A program made the translations under genes and the position numbers. The notes under the pieces are model-generated. The model saw only the letters and a program-made list of their open reading frames with translations. It was not told where the DNA came from and did not search any database. Positions 34,584 through 42,539 of a stretch of DNA of 64,000 bases are shown in pieces. The stretch spans positions 62,001-126,000 of the forward strand of contig CAWBCR010000029.1 in the NCBI GenBank assembly GCA_963787375.1, in the 5' to 3' direction. This stretch comes from CAWBCR01 sp963787375 (lineage in GTDB: Bacteria; Chloroflexota; Anaerolineae; Aggregatilineales; UBA3940). Position 1 is the stretch's first letter. Each line of letters begins with the position of its first letter.

Positions 34584-34655
34584 GGTGTCCTCCGACCGGC
34601 AGTTGACTGCCGGTCACTGTGCGCTCACAGCGCAGGCAAATCGGCTGGAAGCCGA

Positions 34656-35484
34656 TTACTGCGCAATGTCCTTCAGGAAGTCCAGCACGATCTGGTTGAA
34701 CTCGGCGGGCTTCTCCAGGCCGGGCAGGTGCGCCGCCCCGGCGATGACCGCGTGCTGCGCGCCGGGCACGGCCTCCGCCAGCGCCTCGCCCGACCGCAGC
34801 GCGTGCGAACTGTCGAGAGCGCCGACCAGCACCAGCAGCGGCGCTTGCAGATCGCCCAGCCGCTGCCCGGCGGGCGGGTCGAGTGGCCGCTCTTTGCCCA
34901 TCGCCAACTGCTCGTTGCGCAGCGCGATCAGGTCCATCTCGTGGACGAGGTCGCGGATGGCCGGGTCGATCTGGTCGAGGCGTGCGGGTGGGGCCCGCCA
35001 CCCAGATTTTGACCTCCAGCTCGGCGGTGCGCGCCAGGTCACCGGCCTCGAACGACGCGACGATCTCGTCCCATTCCGGCGGCGGAGTTGGCTCTGTGCC
35101 GATGTCCAGCCCGCGCGCCGAGCTATCGACCATTACCAGCGCGGCGGCCCGGTCAGGGTGCTCGACGGCAAATTCGAGCGCCGTCGAACCGCCAATCGAG
35201 CAGCCGACGAGGCAGGCGCGCGCCACGCCCAGGTGATCCAGCAGCCCGGCCAGGTCGTCGCGGTGGGCAAAGTCGCCGGGCACCATCGCTGATTGGCCGT
35301 AGCCGCGCAGGTCGTAGCGGACGACCTGATAGCTCGCCGCAAACGCCGCGACCTGCGGGTCCCACATGCGGTGGTCGGCGATGCCGGCGTGGACGAAGAC
35401 CACCGGCAGGCCGCTGCCAGTCGTCTCGTAGTACAGCCGCGCCCCGTTGATTTCTGCGTAGCCGGTGGTCGTGTTGGTTGCCAT
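34656..35484 (-). CDS. Alpha/beta-fold hydrolase, frameshifted
   Basis: A 276-codon hydrolase of the alpha/beta family. Visible elements: oxyanion-side VVFVHAGIADHRMW, DLRGYGQS, the nucleophile elbow GCSIGGS, a candidate acid in LVLVGALDSSH, and the catalytic His of IAGAAHLPGLEKP. The frame breaks near 34990: KIWVAGP ends one frame and PARLDQIDPAIRDLVHEM begins the next, best explained by one extra base in a GGGCCCC run. Substrate unknown; closest in feel to 3-oxoadipate-enol-lactonase-like hydrolases. ATG 35484 has GGGGGG upstream, and a DinB-type gene precedes it on the same strand. Confidence 0.85.
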
Positions 35485-35515
35485 GGTTCCCCCCTCGATC
35501 GAGCCTGTTTGCCGA

Positions 35516-36004
35516 TCAGCCGCCCGCTTCCAGCCAGGCGCGGATGTCCTGCGCGTGGTGGGCGTAATGCTCGGTGCTGTTCTGCGCGATGATGTCCAGC
35601 GGAACCCAGTCGGGCGGCATCTCCTCGAACGCGGCGGGGTCGCGCAATGCGGAGTCGGGCAGCCCGCCGACTGCCTCCAGCAGCCGCGCGTAGGCCTGCT
35701 GCGCGTCGGCCAGCACCGCGTCGAGCGGCCTGTCGCGCACCTGCTCGTAAATCGTCGCGTTGCGCGCGTCGGTGGGCAGGCCCCACAGATCGGACGCGCC
35801 GGCCAGCGAGCACGTCTCCAGCAGGCGGACCATCTCCCACTCGAAGAAGGCGACGTGCGCGACGACATCCTTCACCGACCAGTCGCCGTCGACGCCCGGC
35901 TCGGTCAGGCGCTGCGGCGGCACCTGCGCCAGCAGCGCATCCCACGCGGCGCGCTCGCGGCGCAGCACGTCGAGCAGATCGGCGGTGGTGGTGATAGCGT
36001 CCAT
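35516..36004 (-). CDS. DinB/ClbS-like four-helix-bundle protein
   Basis: A 162-residue soluble protein of the DinB/DfsB superfamily. DGDWSVKDVVAHVAFFEWEM holds the first conserved His, and the C-terminal STEHYAHHAQDIRAWL provides the HxxxH pair that normally completes a metal or thiol-cofactor site. Members act as thiol-dependent transferases or protect from toxins (ClbS), but no specific role can be assigned. The ATG at 36004 follows GGGGAGG. The alpha/beta hydrolase lies 31 bases downstream on the same strand, probably in one operon. Confidence 0.84.
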   Translation of the reverse strand: MDAITTTADLLDVLRRERAAWDALLAQVPPQRLTEPGVDGDWSVKDVVAHVAFFEWEMVRLLETCSLAGASDLWGLPTDARNATIYEQVRDRPLDAVLADAQQAYARLLEAVGGLPDSALRDPAAFEEMPPDWVPLDIIAQNSTEHYAHHAQDIRAWLEAGG

Positions 36005-36091
36005 GCGACCTCCCCGGTGATGTTGGTGAGGTTTATTATACGAACGTTAGTTCTATCTGTCAACCGGGTTTCTGGCCAGGTGAGGGGGAGA

Positions 36092-36287
36092 AGAGAAGAT
36101 TAACCACAGAGGCCGCAGAGCGCGCAGAGAAAGACATTCAGTCCACAGATTACACAAATGACACAGATGAAGAGTCAGAAATCCGTGTGTGAATCTGTGG
36201 ACTGATCTTCCTTCCTCTCTGTGTTCTCTGCGGTCTCTGTGGTTAGTCTTTTCTTCTTTGCGCTCTTTGCGCCTTCGCGGTGAGATT
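36092..36287. repeat. Dispersed AACCGCAGAG palindromic repeat element
   Basis: A long version: TTAACCACAGAGGCCGCAGA, CAGTCCACAGATTACACAAA, partner GAATCTGTGGACTG, GTTCTCTGCGGTCTCTGTGG and an outer CTTTGCGCTCTTTGCGCCTT. Left and right halves are inverted copies of each other. Confidence 0.87.
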
Positions 36288-36288
36288 C

Positions 36289-37359
36289 CTACTCCTCGTG
36301 CACGTCGATCAGGCCGACGCGGATCGCGTACTTGACCAGCTCGGTGCGGCTGTGCAGGTTGAGCTTCTGCATGATGTTCTCACGGTGCCGGGCGACCGTC
36401 TTGGGGCTGATGCCCAGCCGCCGGCCAATGTCGCTGTTGACCAGCCCCTCGCCGACCAGCTTCAACACTTCCAGCTCGCGATCCGTCAGCGCGGGGTCGG
36501 GCGCAGCGCCGGATGTTGGCGCAGCGGGCGAGGCAGGCGCGGAGACGGGCGGCACGTCGGAGGGAGGCGGCGCGGCTTCTGCCATGGCCAGCCGCGCGCG
36601 GGTGCGGCGGCTCTCGGCGTAGAAGTACCCGGCCACCCCGGCCAGCGCCGCGCCGATCACGCCGATGATTACCAGCAGGATGGCGTCGGGTACGCCCCCC
36701 GCCTCACCGGGCTCGGTCAGGGGTTCCACGTTGATCGGCGTGACGGTCGTGCCGGGAAGCTGCTCGACGGTCAGCGCGTTGTTGGGCTTGCTATAGCCGA
36801 CGGCCAACGTGGCGGGCTGGTTCGCGCCGACCGCCCCAGCCTGCACCAGGTACAGGCTCAACCCGAACTGGTCGTGGGCCAGCGTGGCGGTGCCGGGCGC
36901 GACGGTCATGTCGGTGGCCCCGGCGGGCTGCTGGACTTCCCACGTCAGCGCCGCGACCGGGTAGGGCGACACCCAGGTCAGCGTGTACAGCCGCTTGCTG
37001 CCGTCGAATTGCAGCGAGGCGTCGTAGAATTCGATATGAAAGCTGCCGTTGGGCGAGGTCAGGGTCAGCGCGTTGCCCTGCTGCTGGAACGAGGCATTGG
37101 CCAGCGTGCCGTCGGACTGGCGAAAGGCCACCGCGTTGATCGTGGCGCTGGCCGGCAGGTTGAAGGTCAGGTCAACGGGGCCGATGGCGCTCGACTGCCC
37201 GCCGAAAAAGACCAGCGCCGCCCGCTGGTCGTATTCCGGCCAGATGCTGATCGACAGCGTCTGGATGCTGATGTCACTGCCCTGCGCCATCGCCGGGGAT
37301 GGCCCCACCAGCATGGCCATGATCAGCATCAACAGAATCGCGCTGCGCTTGATGGGCAT
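36289..37359 (-). CDS. Membrane-tethered LuxR-type regulator with extracytoplasmic sensor domain
   Basis: A 356-residue one-component regulator. Signal peptide about 1-25 (ending SPAMAQ), an outer beta-rich domain from 27 to about 222, one transmembrane helix (226-247), a Pro/Ala-rich cytoplasmic linker to about 288, and a GerE/LuxR HTH at 291-345 (LTDRELEVLKLVGEGLVNSD, IGRRLGISPKTVARHRENIM). It would bind DNA from the membrane in response to an outside signal. The outer domain contains LTWVSPYPVAALTWEVQQPA and resembles no domain I can name. No cognate kinase adjoins. ATG 37359 follows GGAGG. Intact. Confidence 0.87.
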   Translation of the reverse strand: MPIKRSAILLMLIMAMLVGPSPAMAQGSDISIQTLSISIWPEYDQRAALVFFGGQSSAIGPVDLTFNLPASATINAVAFRQSDGTLANASFQQQGNALTLTSPNGSFHIEFYDASLQFDGSKRLYTLTWVSPYPVAALTWEVQQPAGATDMTVAPGTATLAHDQFGLSLYLVQAGAVGANQPATLAVGYSKPNNALTVEQLPGTTVTPINVEPLTEPGEAGGVPDAILLVIIGVIGAALAGVAGYFYAESRRTRARLAMAEAAPPPSDVPPVSAPASPAAPTSGAAPDPALTDRELEVLKLVGEGLVNSDIGRRLGISPKTVARHRENIMQKLNLHSRTELVKYAIRVGLIDVHEE

Positions 37360-37433
37360 CGTTCCTCCAGCCGGGCCGGGGTGAGCAAGGTAGGAGCATT
37401 ATAGCACGTCCGGCGCGGCATGAGGAGCAGGGA

Positions 37434-37630
37434 AGATTCACCGCCAAAGGCGCAAAGAGAAAGAGAAGACTAACCGCAGAGAGGCCGCAGAGCGCGCAGA
37501 GAAAGATATTCAGTCCACAGATTACACAAATGACACAGATGTAGAGTTCAGAAATCTGTGAAATCGGTGTAATCTGTGGACTGATATGTCTTCCTCTCTG
37601 CGCTCTCTGCGACCTCTGCGGTTAGTCCTT
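37434..37630. repeat. Dispersed AACCGCAGAG palindromic repeat element
   Basis: Near-complete copy related to that at 36092: outer TTCACCGCCAAAGGCGCAAA, CTAACCGCAGAGAGGCCGCA, centre CAGTCCACAGATTACACAAA with partner GTGTAATCTGTGGACTG, and right arm CTCTGCGACCTCTGCGGTTA. It ends about 30 bases upstream of the PadR promoter. Confidence 0.87.
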
Positions 37631-37662
37631 TTCTCCCCCCACAAATCGGGGGATGCTGGCCC

Positions 37663-37720
37663 TTGACAACGGCCCTGATTCCAGTATAATGAGTTCAACT
37701 ATATTGAATTCAATATAGTT
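37663..37720 (+). promoter_or_regulatory. Consensus promoter with perfect palindromic operator for the PadR gene
   Basis: TTGACA (37663-37668), a 16-base spacer and TATAAT (37685-37690) form a consensus sigma70-type promoter. Immediately downstream, 37697-37720 is a 24-base perfect palindrome with arms AACTATATTGAA and TTCAATATAGTT, over the likely transcription start. This position and AT-rich symmetry fit a PadR-type repressor site, so autoregulation is likely (inference). Confidence 0.85.
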
Positions 37721-37750
37721 GGGTTCGATAGCACTGCAAGGAGGCATCCG

Positions 37751-38389
37751 GTGGACGACGACTTCCGCCGACGGCGGCGCAGACGCCGCGACTTCTGGCG
37801 GGCGTGGCGCGACGAGATGCACCAGCACTGGTCAGAGTACGGCGACCACCCGTGGGAAATGGGTCCGCCGCCCGAAGTAGCCCGCGCCTGGCGCGAGTTC
37901 TTTCACAGCTACATGGGCGTGTGGCCCGAAAACCACTGGGCGTTCGGTGGGCGGCGCTTCAGCCCCTGGCACCAGGGGATCGACGCTTTCAACCCGTTCG
38001 TCGCCAACCTGCTGAGCAAGGGCGGCGGGCTGCTGCCGCTGGTGGTGATGGTGCTGCTGGATGCCAATCCGCGCTATGGCAACGAGATCATGTCGATGAT
38101 CACCGAGCTGACGCGCGGGCAGTGGGTGGCCAATCCGGGGGCCATCTACCCGCTGATGACGATGCTCGAAGCGCAGGGGCTCATCGAAGGCGAGTGGGAA
38201 GACCCGGACAAGCGGACGATCCGCATCTACCGCCTGACCGACCCCGGCAGGCAGGAGCTGGCGCGGCTGAAAGCCGTGGTTCGCCCCAAGCTGGTCGAGG
38301 CCGTCGAGGTGCTGCAGCGCCTGGCGGACAACCTGGACGAGCGCGGGGACGACATGCCGGGCGATGCGGAGGGGAGCGTCGACGGGTAG
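37751..38389 (+). CDS. PadR-family transcriptional regulator
   Basis: A 212-residue regulator. An Arg-rich N-terminal region of about 95 residues rich in Trp and His (FRRRRRRRRDFWRAW) is unusual for the family. The PadR winged helix follows: LLPLVVMVLLDANPRYGNEI, WVANPGAIYPLMTMLEAQGL and RIYRLTDPGRQELARL, then a short helical C-terminus. PadR proteins repress promoters until a ligand binds. The GTG at 37751 follows AAGGAGG, downstream of a consensus promoter with a perfect palindrome. The His/Met-rich gene at 38509 is the likely co-transcribed target. Confidence 0.88.
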   Translation: MDDDFRRRRRRRRDFWRAWRDEMHQHWSEYGDHPWEMGPPPEVARAWREFFHSYMGVWPENHWAFGGRRFSPWHQGIDAFNPFVANLLSKGGGLLPLVVMVLLDANPRYGNEIMSMITELTRGQWVANPGAIYPLMTMLEAQGLIEGEWEDPDKRTIRIYRLTDPGRQELARLKAVVRPKLVEAVEVLQRLADNLDERGDDMPGDAEGSVDG

Positions 38390-38508
38390 CCGCCGATCAG
38401 GGATCGGCGCCCGGGGCGCAGGCCCACAAGGGCCCGGCTCACGCCGGCAGTGAGCGTAGTGGTATCAGATAAGGGGTTTGACTTAACAACACAAGGAGAT
38501 GTTGCACC

Positions 38509-38784
38509 ATGGCAGAGAAAGTTCTTCACGAAGTGCGTGTGGTCGAGACCGACGACGGTTTTCGCATCGAGATCAAGGGTGACAAGGAGCGCATGAAGGA
38601 GATCAAGGATCACTTCATGGAAGGCCATATGGGCCATGGCCCGATGGGTTTTGGTCCGGGCCGGCACTTCCGCCACCACATGATGCGCCGCGCCGCCCGC
38701 TGGGGCGCGTGGGGCCCGTGGGGCCGGTGGGACGACGACGACGAGGAGGCTGCGCCCAAAGGCGAGCCGAAAGCCGACGCCTAG
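38509..38784 (+). CDS. Small His/Met-rich protein downstream of PadR
   Basis: A 91-residue cytoplasmic protein. The first 40 residues are charged (VRVVETDDGFRIEIKGDKER), followed by a His/Met/Gly/Trp-rich stretch (EGHMGHGPMGFGPGRHFRHH, then RWGAWGPWGRW) and an acidic tail. The composition suggests metal or ligand binding, but I recognise no family. A strong AAGGAG precedes the ATG. It lies 119 bases after the PadR stop and shares its GW/HH-rich character with the PadR N-terminus, so the two may act together (inference). Confidence 0.75.
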   Translation: MAEKVLHEVRVVETDDGFRIEIKGDKERMKEIKDHFMEGHMGHGPMGFGPGRHFRHHMMRRAARWGAWGPWGRWDDDDEEAAPKGEPKADA

Positions 38785-38809
38785 CTGCCTGCCGCACAAC
38801 GCACCAACA

Positions 38810-38842
38810 ACCGACCCCGCCGGACAGCCCGGTGGGGTCGGT
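38810..38842 (+). terminator. Terminator-like hairpin after the His/Met-rich gene
   Basis: ACCGACCCC pairs with GGGGTCGGT and an inner CCGG/CCGG pair, followed by TTTGCGTCT. It closes the PadR unit. Confidence 0.7.
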
Positions 38843-38864
38843 TTGCGTCTGACTATCGTACGCG

Positions 38865-39176
38865 CTATCGCCCGCGTCTCGCCGCCGCGGCCCCGCCACC
38901 CCCGCCGCCGCCCAGGATGACCGACAGGCCAACCAGGAAGCCGAAGTTGTACCAGCCGCCGTTGTTATGCACCTCGTAGATCGTCATGTGATGGTTAAAC
39001 AGCGAGATGATAAACGTCACCGGGCTGATGATCCCGTGCCACACACCCAGCCAGAACCCGGCGACCTGCCCGCTGGTGTCGGGGGTGTTTACCTGGTCGT
39101 TCGCGCCGGGGGCGCAGCCGGCCAGCATCACCGCCACCAGCAGGACCAGCACTGCAATCACGAGCATCCGCTTCAT
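38865..39176 (-). CDS. Small membrane lipoprotein
   Basis: A 103-residue protein with lipobox MLAGC, then a conserved-looking membrane segment GFWLGVWHGIISPVTFIISL, FNHHMTIYEVHNNGGWYNFG and FLVGLSVILGGGGGG. Small hypothetical proteins with the same GFWxGxWHGxIxPxTFIxSLF signature are widespread in environmental bacteria; the function is unknown. The ATG at 39176 follows GGAGG. It faces the PadR unit convergently. Confidence 0.8.
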   Translation of the reverse strand: MKRMLVIAVLVLLVAVMLAGCAPGANDQVNTPDTSGQVAGFWLGVWHGIISPVTFIISLFNHHMTIYEVHNNGGWYNFGFLVGLSVILGGGGGGGAAAARRGR

Positions 39177-39257
39177 CTGAAAACCTCCACCGTGTAGAAA
39201 GGACAGTAAAAGGCAATCTCACTACCCTATACGCTCAAACGGCGGAGTCGTTCCATT

Positions 39258-39776
39258 TCACATCGGGTAGCCGGCTTGAGCGAGGTAAGCGTAGGCACGA
39301 GGCGACCCGATCTGCCGCAGCGCGTCGACGGCCAGCCCGCGCACCTTGTCGTCGCCGTCGCGCAGCGCCACGCGCAGCGCGTCGGTCGCGTCGTCGTCGC
39401 CCAGGTTGCGCAGCACGACCACCGCCATGCGCCGCACGACCGGCTCGGGATGCTCCTCCAGGTGCTCGCGCAGGCCGGTGACGACCTGCTCGCCGCCGAT
39501 CTGGCGTAGCGCGCGGGCAGCGACGCTGGGCGTCAGGAAGTAGCTGTCGGGCTCGCGCTCGCACATCGCGTCGAGCAGCGTGCGCACTGCGCGCGGGTCG
39601 CCGATCTCGCCCAGCGCGCGCAGCACGCTCAACCGCGCGCCGCCGCCGATGCGCGGAAACATATCGACCAGGTCGGGAACGGCCTCGCGGCCCATGTCGA
39701 GCAGGCGGGTGTAGGCCGCCTGCCGGATCAGTTGATCGGCGTGATTCAGGTCGGTGATCGTGTCGAAAAGGTCCAT
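39258..39776 (-). CDS. HEAT-repeat protein
   Basis: A 172-residue protein made of about five HEAT/PBS-lyase-type helical repeats of 30-32 residues (for example RLSVLRALGEIGDPRAVRTL, RRMAVVVLRNLGDDDATDAL and RGLAVDALRQIGSPRAYAYL). Such solenoids mediate protein contacts; lyase activity should not be inferred. It starts at ATG 39776 after GAGGAAA. The last repeat is cut short, ending AQAGYPM. Confidence 0.85.
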   Translation of the reverse strand: MDLFDTITDLNHADQLIRQAAYTRLLDMGREAVPDLVDMFPRIGGGARLSVLRALGEIGDPRAVRTLLDAMCEREPDSYFLTPSVAARALRQIGGEQVVTGLREHLEEHPEPVVRRMAVVVLRNLGDDDATDALRVALRDGDDKVRGLAVDALRQIGSPRAYAYLAQAGYPM

Positions 39777-39862
39777 GAGATTTCCTCACATCACAGATGA
39801 TCCGTCGAATTATACCGCATACAGACGCCGTGGCGGGGGCAGATCATACCCTGGATTCCCCC

Positions 39863-39893
39863 TTGACTCTCACGTAACGTCATAGTTTATCAT
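39863..39893 (+). promoter_or_regulatory. MerR-type promoter with 19-base spacer
   Basis: TTGACT (39863-39868) and TATCAT (39888-39893) are separated by 19 bases that include the dyad ACGTAACGT. The long spacer is the hallmark of promoters twisted into activity by MerR-family regulators, and it lies 27 bases upstream of the MerR-type gene, suggesting autoregulation. Confidence 0.65.
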
Positions 39894-39919
39894 AAGGGCT
39901 GAATGAGGAGGTCGACAGG

Positions 39920-40672
39920 GTGTACACCGTCAAACAGCTATCAGACCTGGCCGGTGTCAGCGTGCGCACGCTGCACTACTACGACGAGATCGGCCTGCTC
40001 AACCCGTCGGCAGTAGGCGAGAACGGCTATCGCCACTACGACGACGAGACGGTGCTCAGGCTCCAGCAGATCCTGTTCTATCGCGAGCTGGGCCTGGGCT
40101 TGAGCGAGATCAGGGCCATCGTCGACAGGCCGGACTTCGACCTGCTGGCCGCGCTGCAGGCGCATCGACAGGCGCTGCAAGACCGGGCGCGGCGGCTGGC
40201 TGACCTCATCAACACGGTCGACAGCACGATCTTGCACCTGACAGGAGAAATGGACATGAGCAAGAAACAACTCTTCGCGGGGTTCAGCGAGGAAGAGGAG
40301 AAGCGCTACCAGCAAGAGGCCCGCGAGCAGTACGGCGCGGAGGAAGTCGACGCGTCGTACAAGCGCTGGAACAACTACACGGCGCAGAAGAAAGAGCAGA
40401 TCAAGGCCGAGGGTGGGGCGATCTACACGGACCTCGTCGCGGCGATGGACAAGGGCGCGGCCTCGCCGGAAGTGCAGCAGATCGTCACGCGCTGGCACCA
40501 GCACCTGCGCTACTTCTACGAGCCATCGGTCGAGCGGCTGATGGGGCTGGGGCAGCTCTACGTGGACAACCCGGACTTCGCCCGGAACTTCCGCGAGCTG
40601 CACCCCGACCTGCCGGAGTTCATGCGCGAGGCGATCACGATCTACTGCGAGGGGCTGAAGAAAAGCGCGTAA
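39920..40672 (+). CDS. MerR-family regulator with TipAS-like effector domain
   Basis: A 250-residue regulator. Residues 1-70 form the MerR winged HTH (YTVKQLSDLAGVSVRTLHYY, DEIGLLNPSAVGENGYRHYD). A long dimerisation helix follows, then a TipAS-like antibiotic-recognition domain from about residue 115 (EEEEKRYQQEAREQYGAEEV, RWHQHLRYFYEPSVERLMGL and a terminal CEGLKKSA). TipAS binds thiopeptide antibiotics in Streptomyces; the ligand here is unknown. The GTG start follows GAGGAGG. No obvious resistance gene adjoins; the next gene is convergent. Confidence 0.9.
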   Translation: MYTVKQLSDLAGVSVRTLHYYDEIGLLNPSAVGENGYRHYDDETVLRLQQILFYRELGLGLSEIRAIVDRPDFDLLAALQAHRQALQDRARRLADLINTVDSTILHLTGEMDMSKKQLFAGFSEEEEKRYQQEAREQYGAEEVDASYKRWNNYTAQKKEQIKAEGGAIYTDLVAAMDKGAASPEVQQIVTRWHQHLRYFYEPSVERLMGLGQLYVDNPDFARNFRELHPDLPEFMREAITIYCEGLKKSA

Positions 40673-40677
40673 TCGGT

Positions 40678-40700
40678 AGGGGCACGCACGCCGTGCCCCT
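40678..40700. terminator. Bidirectional terminator-like hairpin
   Basis: AGGGGCACG and CGTGCCCCT enclose a five-base loop between two convergent genes; it overlaps the stop codon of the minus-strand TPR gene. Confidence 0.65.
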
Positions 40701-41520
40701 ATTTCCACTCATGGCCGCAGGCATCGCATTTCCAGCGATGGCGCACGACCGGCACCGGGAAGCCCAGCACCGCCCACGCCAGGAACGTCGCGCGGCGGTT
40801 GTACTTCTCCTCGTGCACCCGGTCCGACCCGCACACCGGGCAGGTCACGGCCAGATCGTCATCGTCGAAGTACTGCCCCTCGTCCTCGAAGTCGGTCTCG
40901 TCCTCGTCGGCGCTGTCGTCCGCGACAGGCACCGCTGCCAGCACGTCGCGCGCGCGGTCCACGTCCTCGGCGCGCACCTGGAGCCGCACCCCGCCGATGG
41001 CGTTCGAGTACAGCCAGTTGGCCCCGATCGTGTTCTCGTCGGCGACGAAAGCCGGGATGCCCGACGTTTCCAGCAGGCCGCGCGCCATCTGCGCGTCGAG
41101 CGGCGTGCTGTACGCGCCGAGGGTCACCAGCGGCCCGCCAGTGCCGGAGCCGGCGAGGCGCGCGAACGGCATCCCGCCCAGGTCGTCACGGCGCACGCCG
41201 CCGCGCTTTTCCAGGTCGTCGTGCAGCGCCTGGAGGTTGTTGTGCGCCTCGGTGAAGTGGGGGTCGATCTCCAGCGCATCGCGGTAAGCCCGCTCCGCGT
41301 CAAACAGGCGGTCCAGCTCTTCGAGGATCACGCCGCGCAGGTTGTGCGCTTCGGCCAGCGCGGCGCGCGCCTCAGGCGTGTCGCCGGCCTGCTGGGCGAA
41401 GTCGACCGCCGACTCGCACTCGCGCAGCGCGGCCTGCGGATTGTCGTCGTCGAGCAGGTTCTCGGCCCAGTCGAGGCGCTGCTCGGCGCGGGCGATGAGG
41501 TCGGCGGGATTGCCGGACAT
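40699..41520 (-). CDS. TPR - DUF2007-like - zinc-ribbon protein
   Basis: A 273-residue cytoplasmic protein. The N-terminal 100 residues hold two to three TPR units (AALRECESAVDFAQQAGDTP, DRLFDAERAYRDALEIDPHF). The middle GPLVTLGAYSTPLDAQMARG and GLLETSGIPAFVADENTIGA match the DUF2007 putative signal-transducing pattern. The C-terminus is a zinc ribbon, CPVCG ... CDACG, joined through an acidic linker. The ATG at 41520 follows GGAGGA and avoids a 47-residue upstream extension. A protein-interaction or sensing role is inferred. Confidence 0.83.
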   Translation of the reverse strand: MSGNPADLIARAEQRLDWAENLLDDDNPQAALRECESAVDFAQQAGDTPEARAALAEAHNLRGVILEELDRLFDAERAYRDALEIDPHFTEAHNNLQALHDDLEKRGGVRRDDLGGMPFARLAGSGTGGPLVTLGAYSTPLDAQMARGLLETSGIPAFVADENTIGANWLYSNAIGGVRLQVRAEDVDRARDVLAAVPVADDSADEDETDFEDEGQYFDDDDLAVTCPVCGSDRVHEEKYNRRATFLAWAVLGFPVPVVRHRWKCDACGHEWK

Positions 41521-41678
41521 AGGTCCTCCTGCACGGAGCCGCTGGGGGCGATTCCTCTGTAAGAAGATCGTACGCCGGGGCGGGATGGCTGTCCAGTGAC
41601 AGATGGCCGCTCCTTGCATTTCGCTGCCGGAGCCTGCACAATAGGCCCCAACCATCCTCACAGCACCGGGAGAAACCC

Positions 41679-42401
41679 ATGTCTGAGACCGCCAGAATGT
41701 GGACCGAGATCGGCTTCAACATCACCTACCTGATCGTCGTGTGGGCGCTGGTCGCGCTGATGGCTGCCCGCCACGGGGCTGTCGCGCCGGAGAATCGCCG
41801 GGTGGCCGGGCTGTTCACCGGGGCGTTTGCGCTGCTGGCGCTGGGCGATACGGGCCACGTGGGCTTCCGCGTGGTCGACTACGCGCAGCATGGCTTCGTC
41901 CCCAGCGGCGACGCCTCCGCGCTGGTGGGCTTCGGCGCGCTGGCGACCGCTATCACCGTGACGTTCTTCTATGTATTGATGCTGGTCATCTGGCGGGCGC
42001 GCTTCGCCCGACCTTACGGCTGGTTCGGCATCCTGCTGTTTGTGACGGCAGCCGCGCGGCTGGCGATCATGGCGCTGCCGGCCAACCAGTGGAACCTGGC
42101 TGTCCCGCCGCAGCCGTGGTCGACGATTCGCAACGTGCCGCTGATGATCCAGGGGCTGGGCGTGGCCTATCTGATCCTGCGCGACGCCGGGCCGGCTGCC
42201 GACCGCCGCTTCACGTGGATCGGGGTGAGCATCCTCGTCTCGTATGCGTGCTACATGCCGGTGATCTTCCTCGTGCAGCGGCTGCCCATCGTCGGCATGC
42301 TGATGATCCCCAAGACGCTGGCCTATCTGGCTGTCGCGTTGCTGGCCTATCGGGGGCTGTATCCATCGCGCGGGGCGCGGCGGATGCCGCAGCCGGCTTA
42401 G
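41679..42401 (+). CDS. Seven-helix membrane protein of unknown function
   Basis: A 240-residue protein with about seven hydrophobic segments and short loops (first FNITYLIVVWALVALMAA). Conserved-looking polar residues sit in helix 2-3: ALGDTGHVGFRVVDY. I cannot name the family; the topology is receptor-like but there is no retinal-binding lysine motif. The ATG follows GGGAGAAA and the gene diverges from the TPR gene. Intact. Confidence 0.72.
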   Translation: MSETARMWTEIGFNITYLIVVWALVALMAARHGAVAPENRRVAGLFTGAFALLALGDTGHVGFRVVDYAQHGFVPSGDASALVGFGALATAITVTFFYVLMLVIWRARFARPYGWFGILLFVTAAARLAIMALPANQWNLAVPPQPWSTIRNVPLMIQGLGVAYLILRDAGPAADRRFTWIGVSILVSYACYMPVIFLVQRLPIVGMLMIPKTLAYLAVALLAYRGLYPSRGARRMPQPA

Positions 42402-42539
42402 AGCAGCGTGGCAGGGCGCTGATCGGCAGGTGATTCGCCGTGCTAGATGTCCCGCTTCCCGGCGATTCGTCGCTCGCGGCCACAAATCCGATCTATAATG
42501 AAGGTAAGTTGAGCCGCAGCTATCCGGGAGGCAAGCAAC

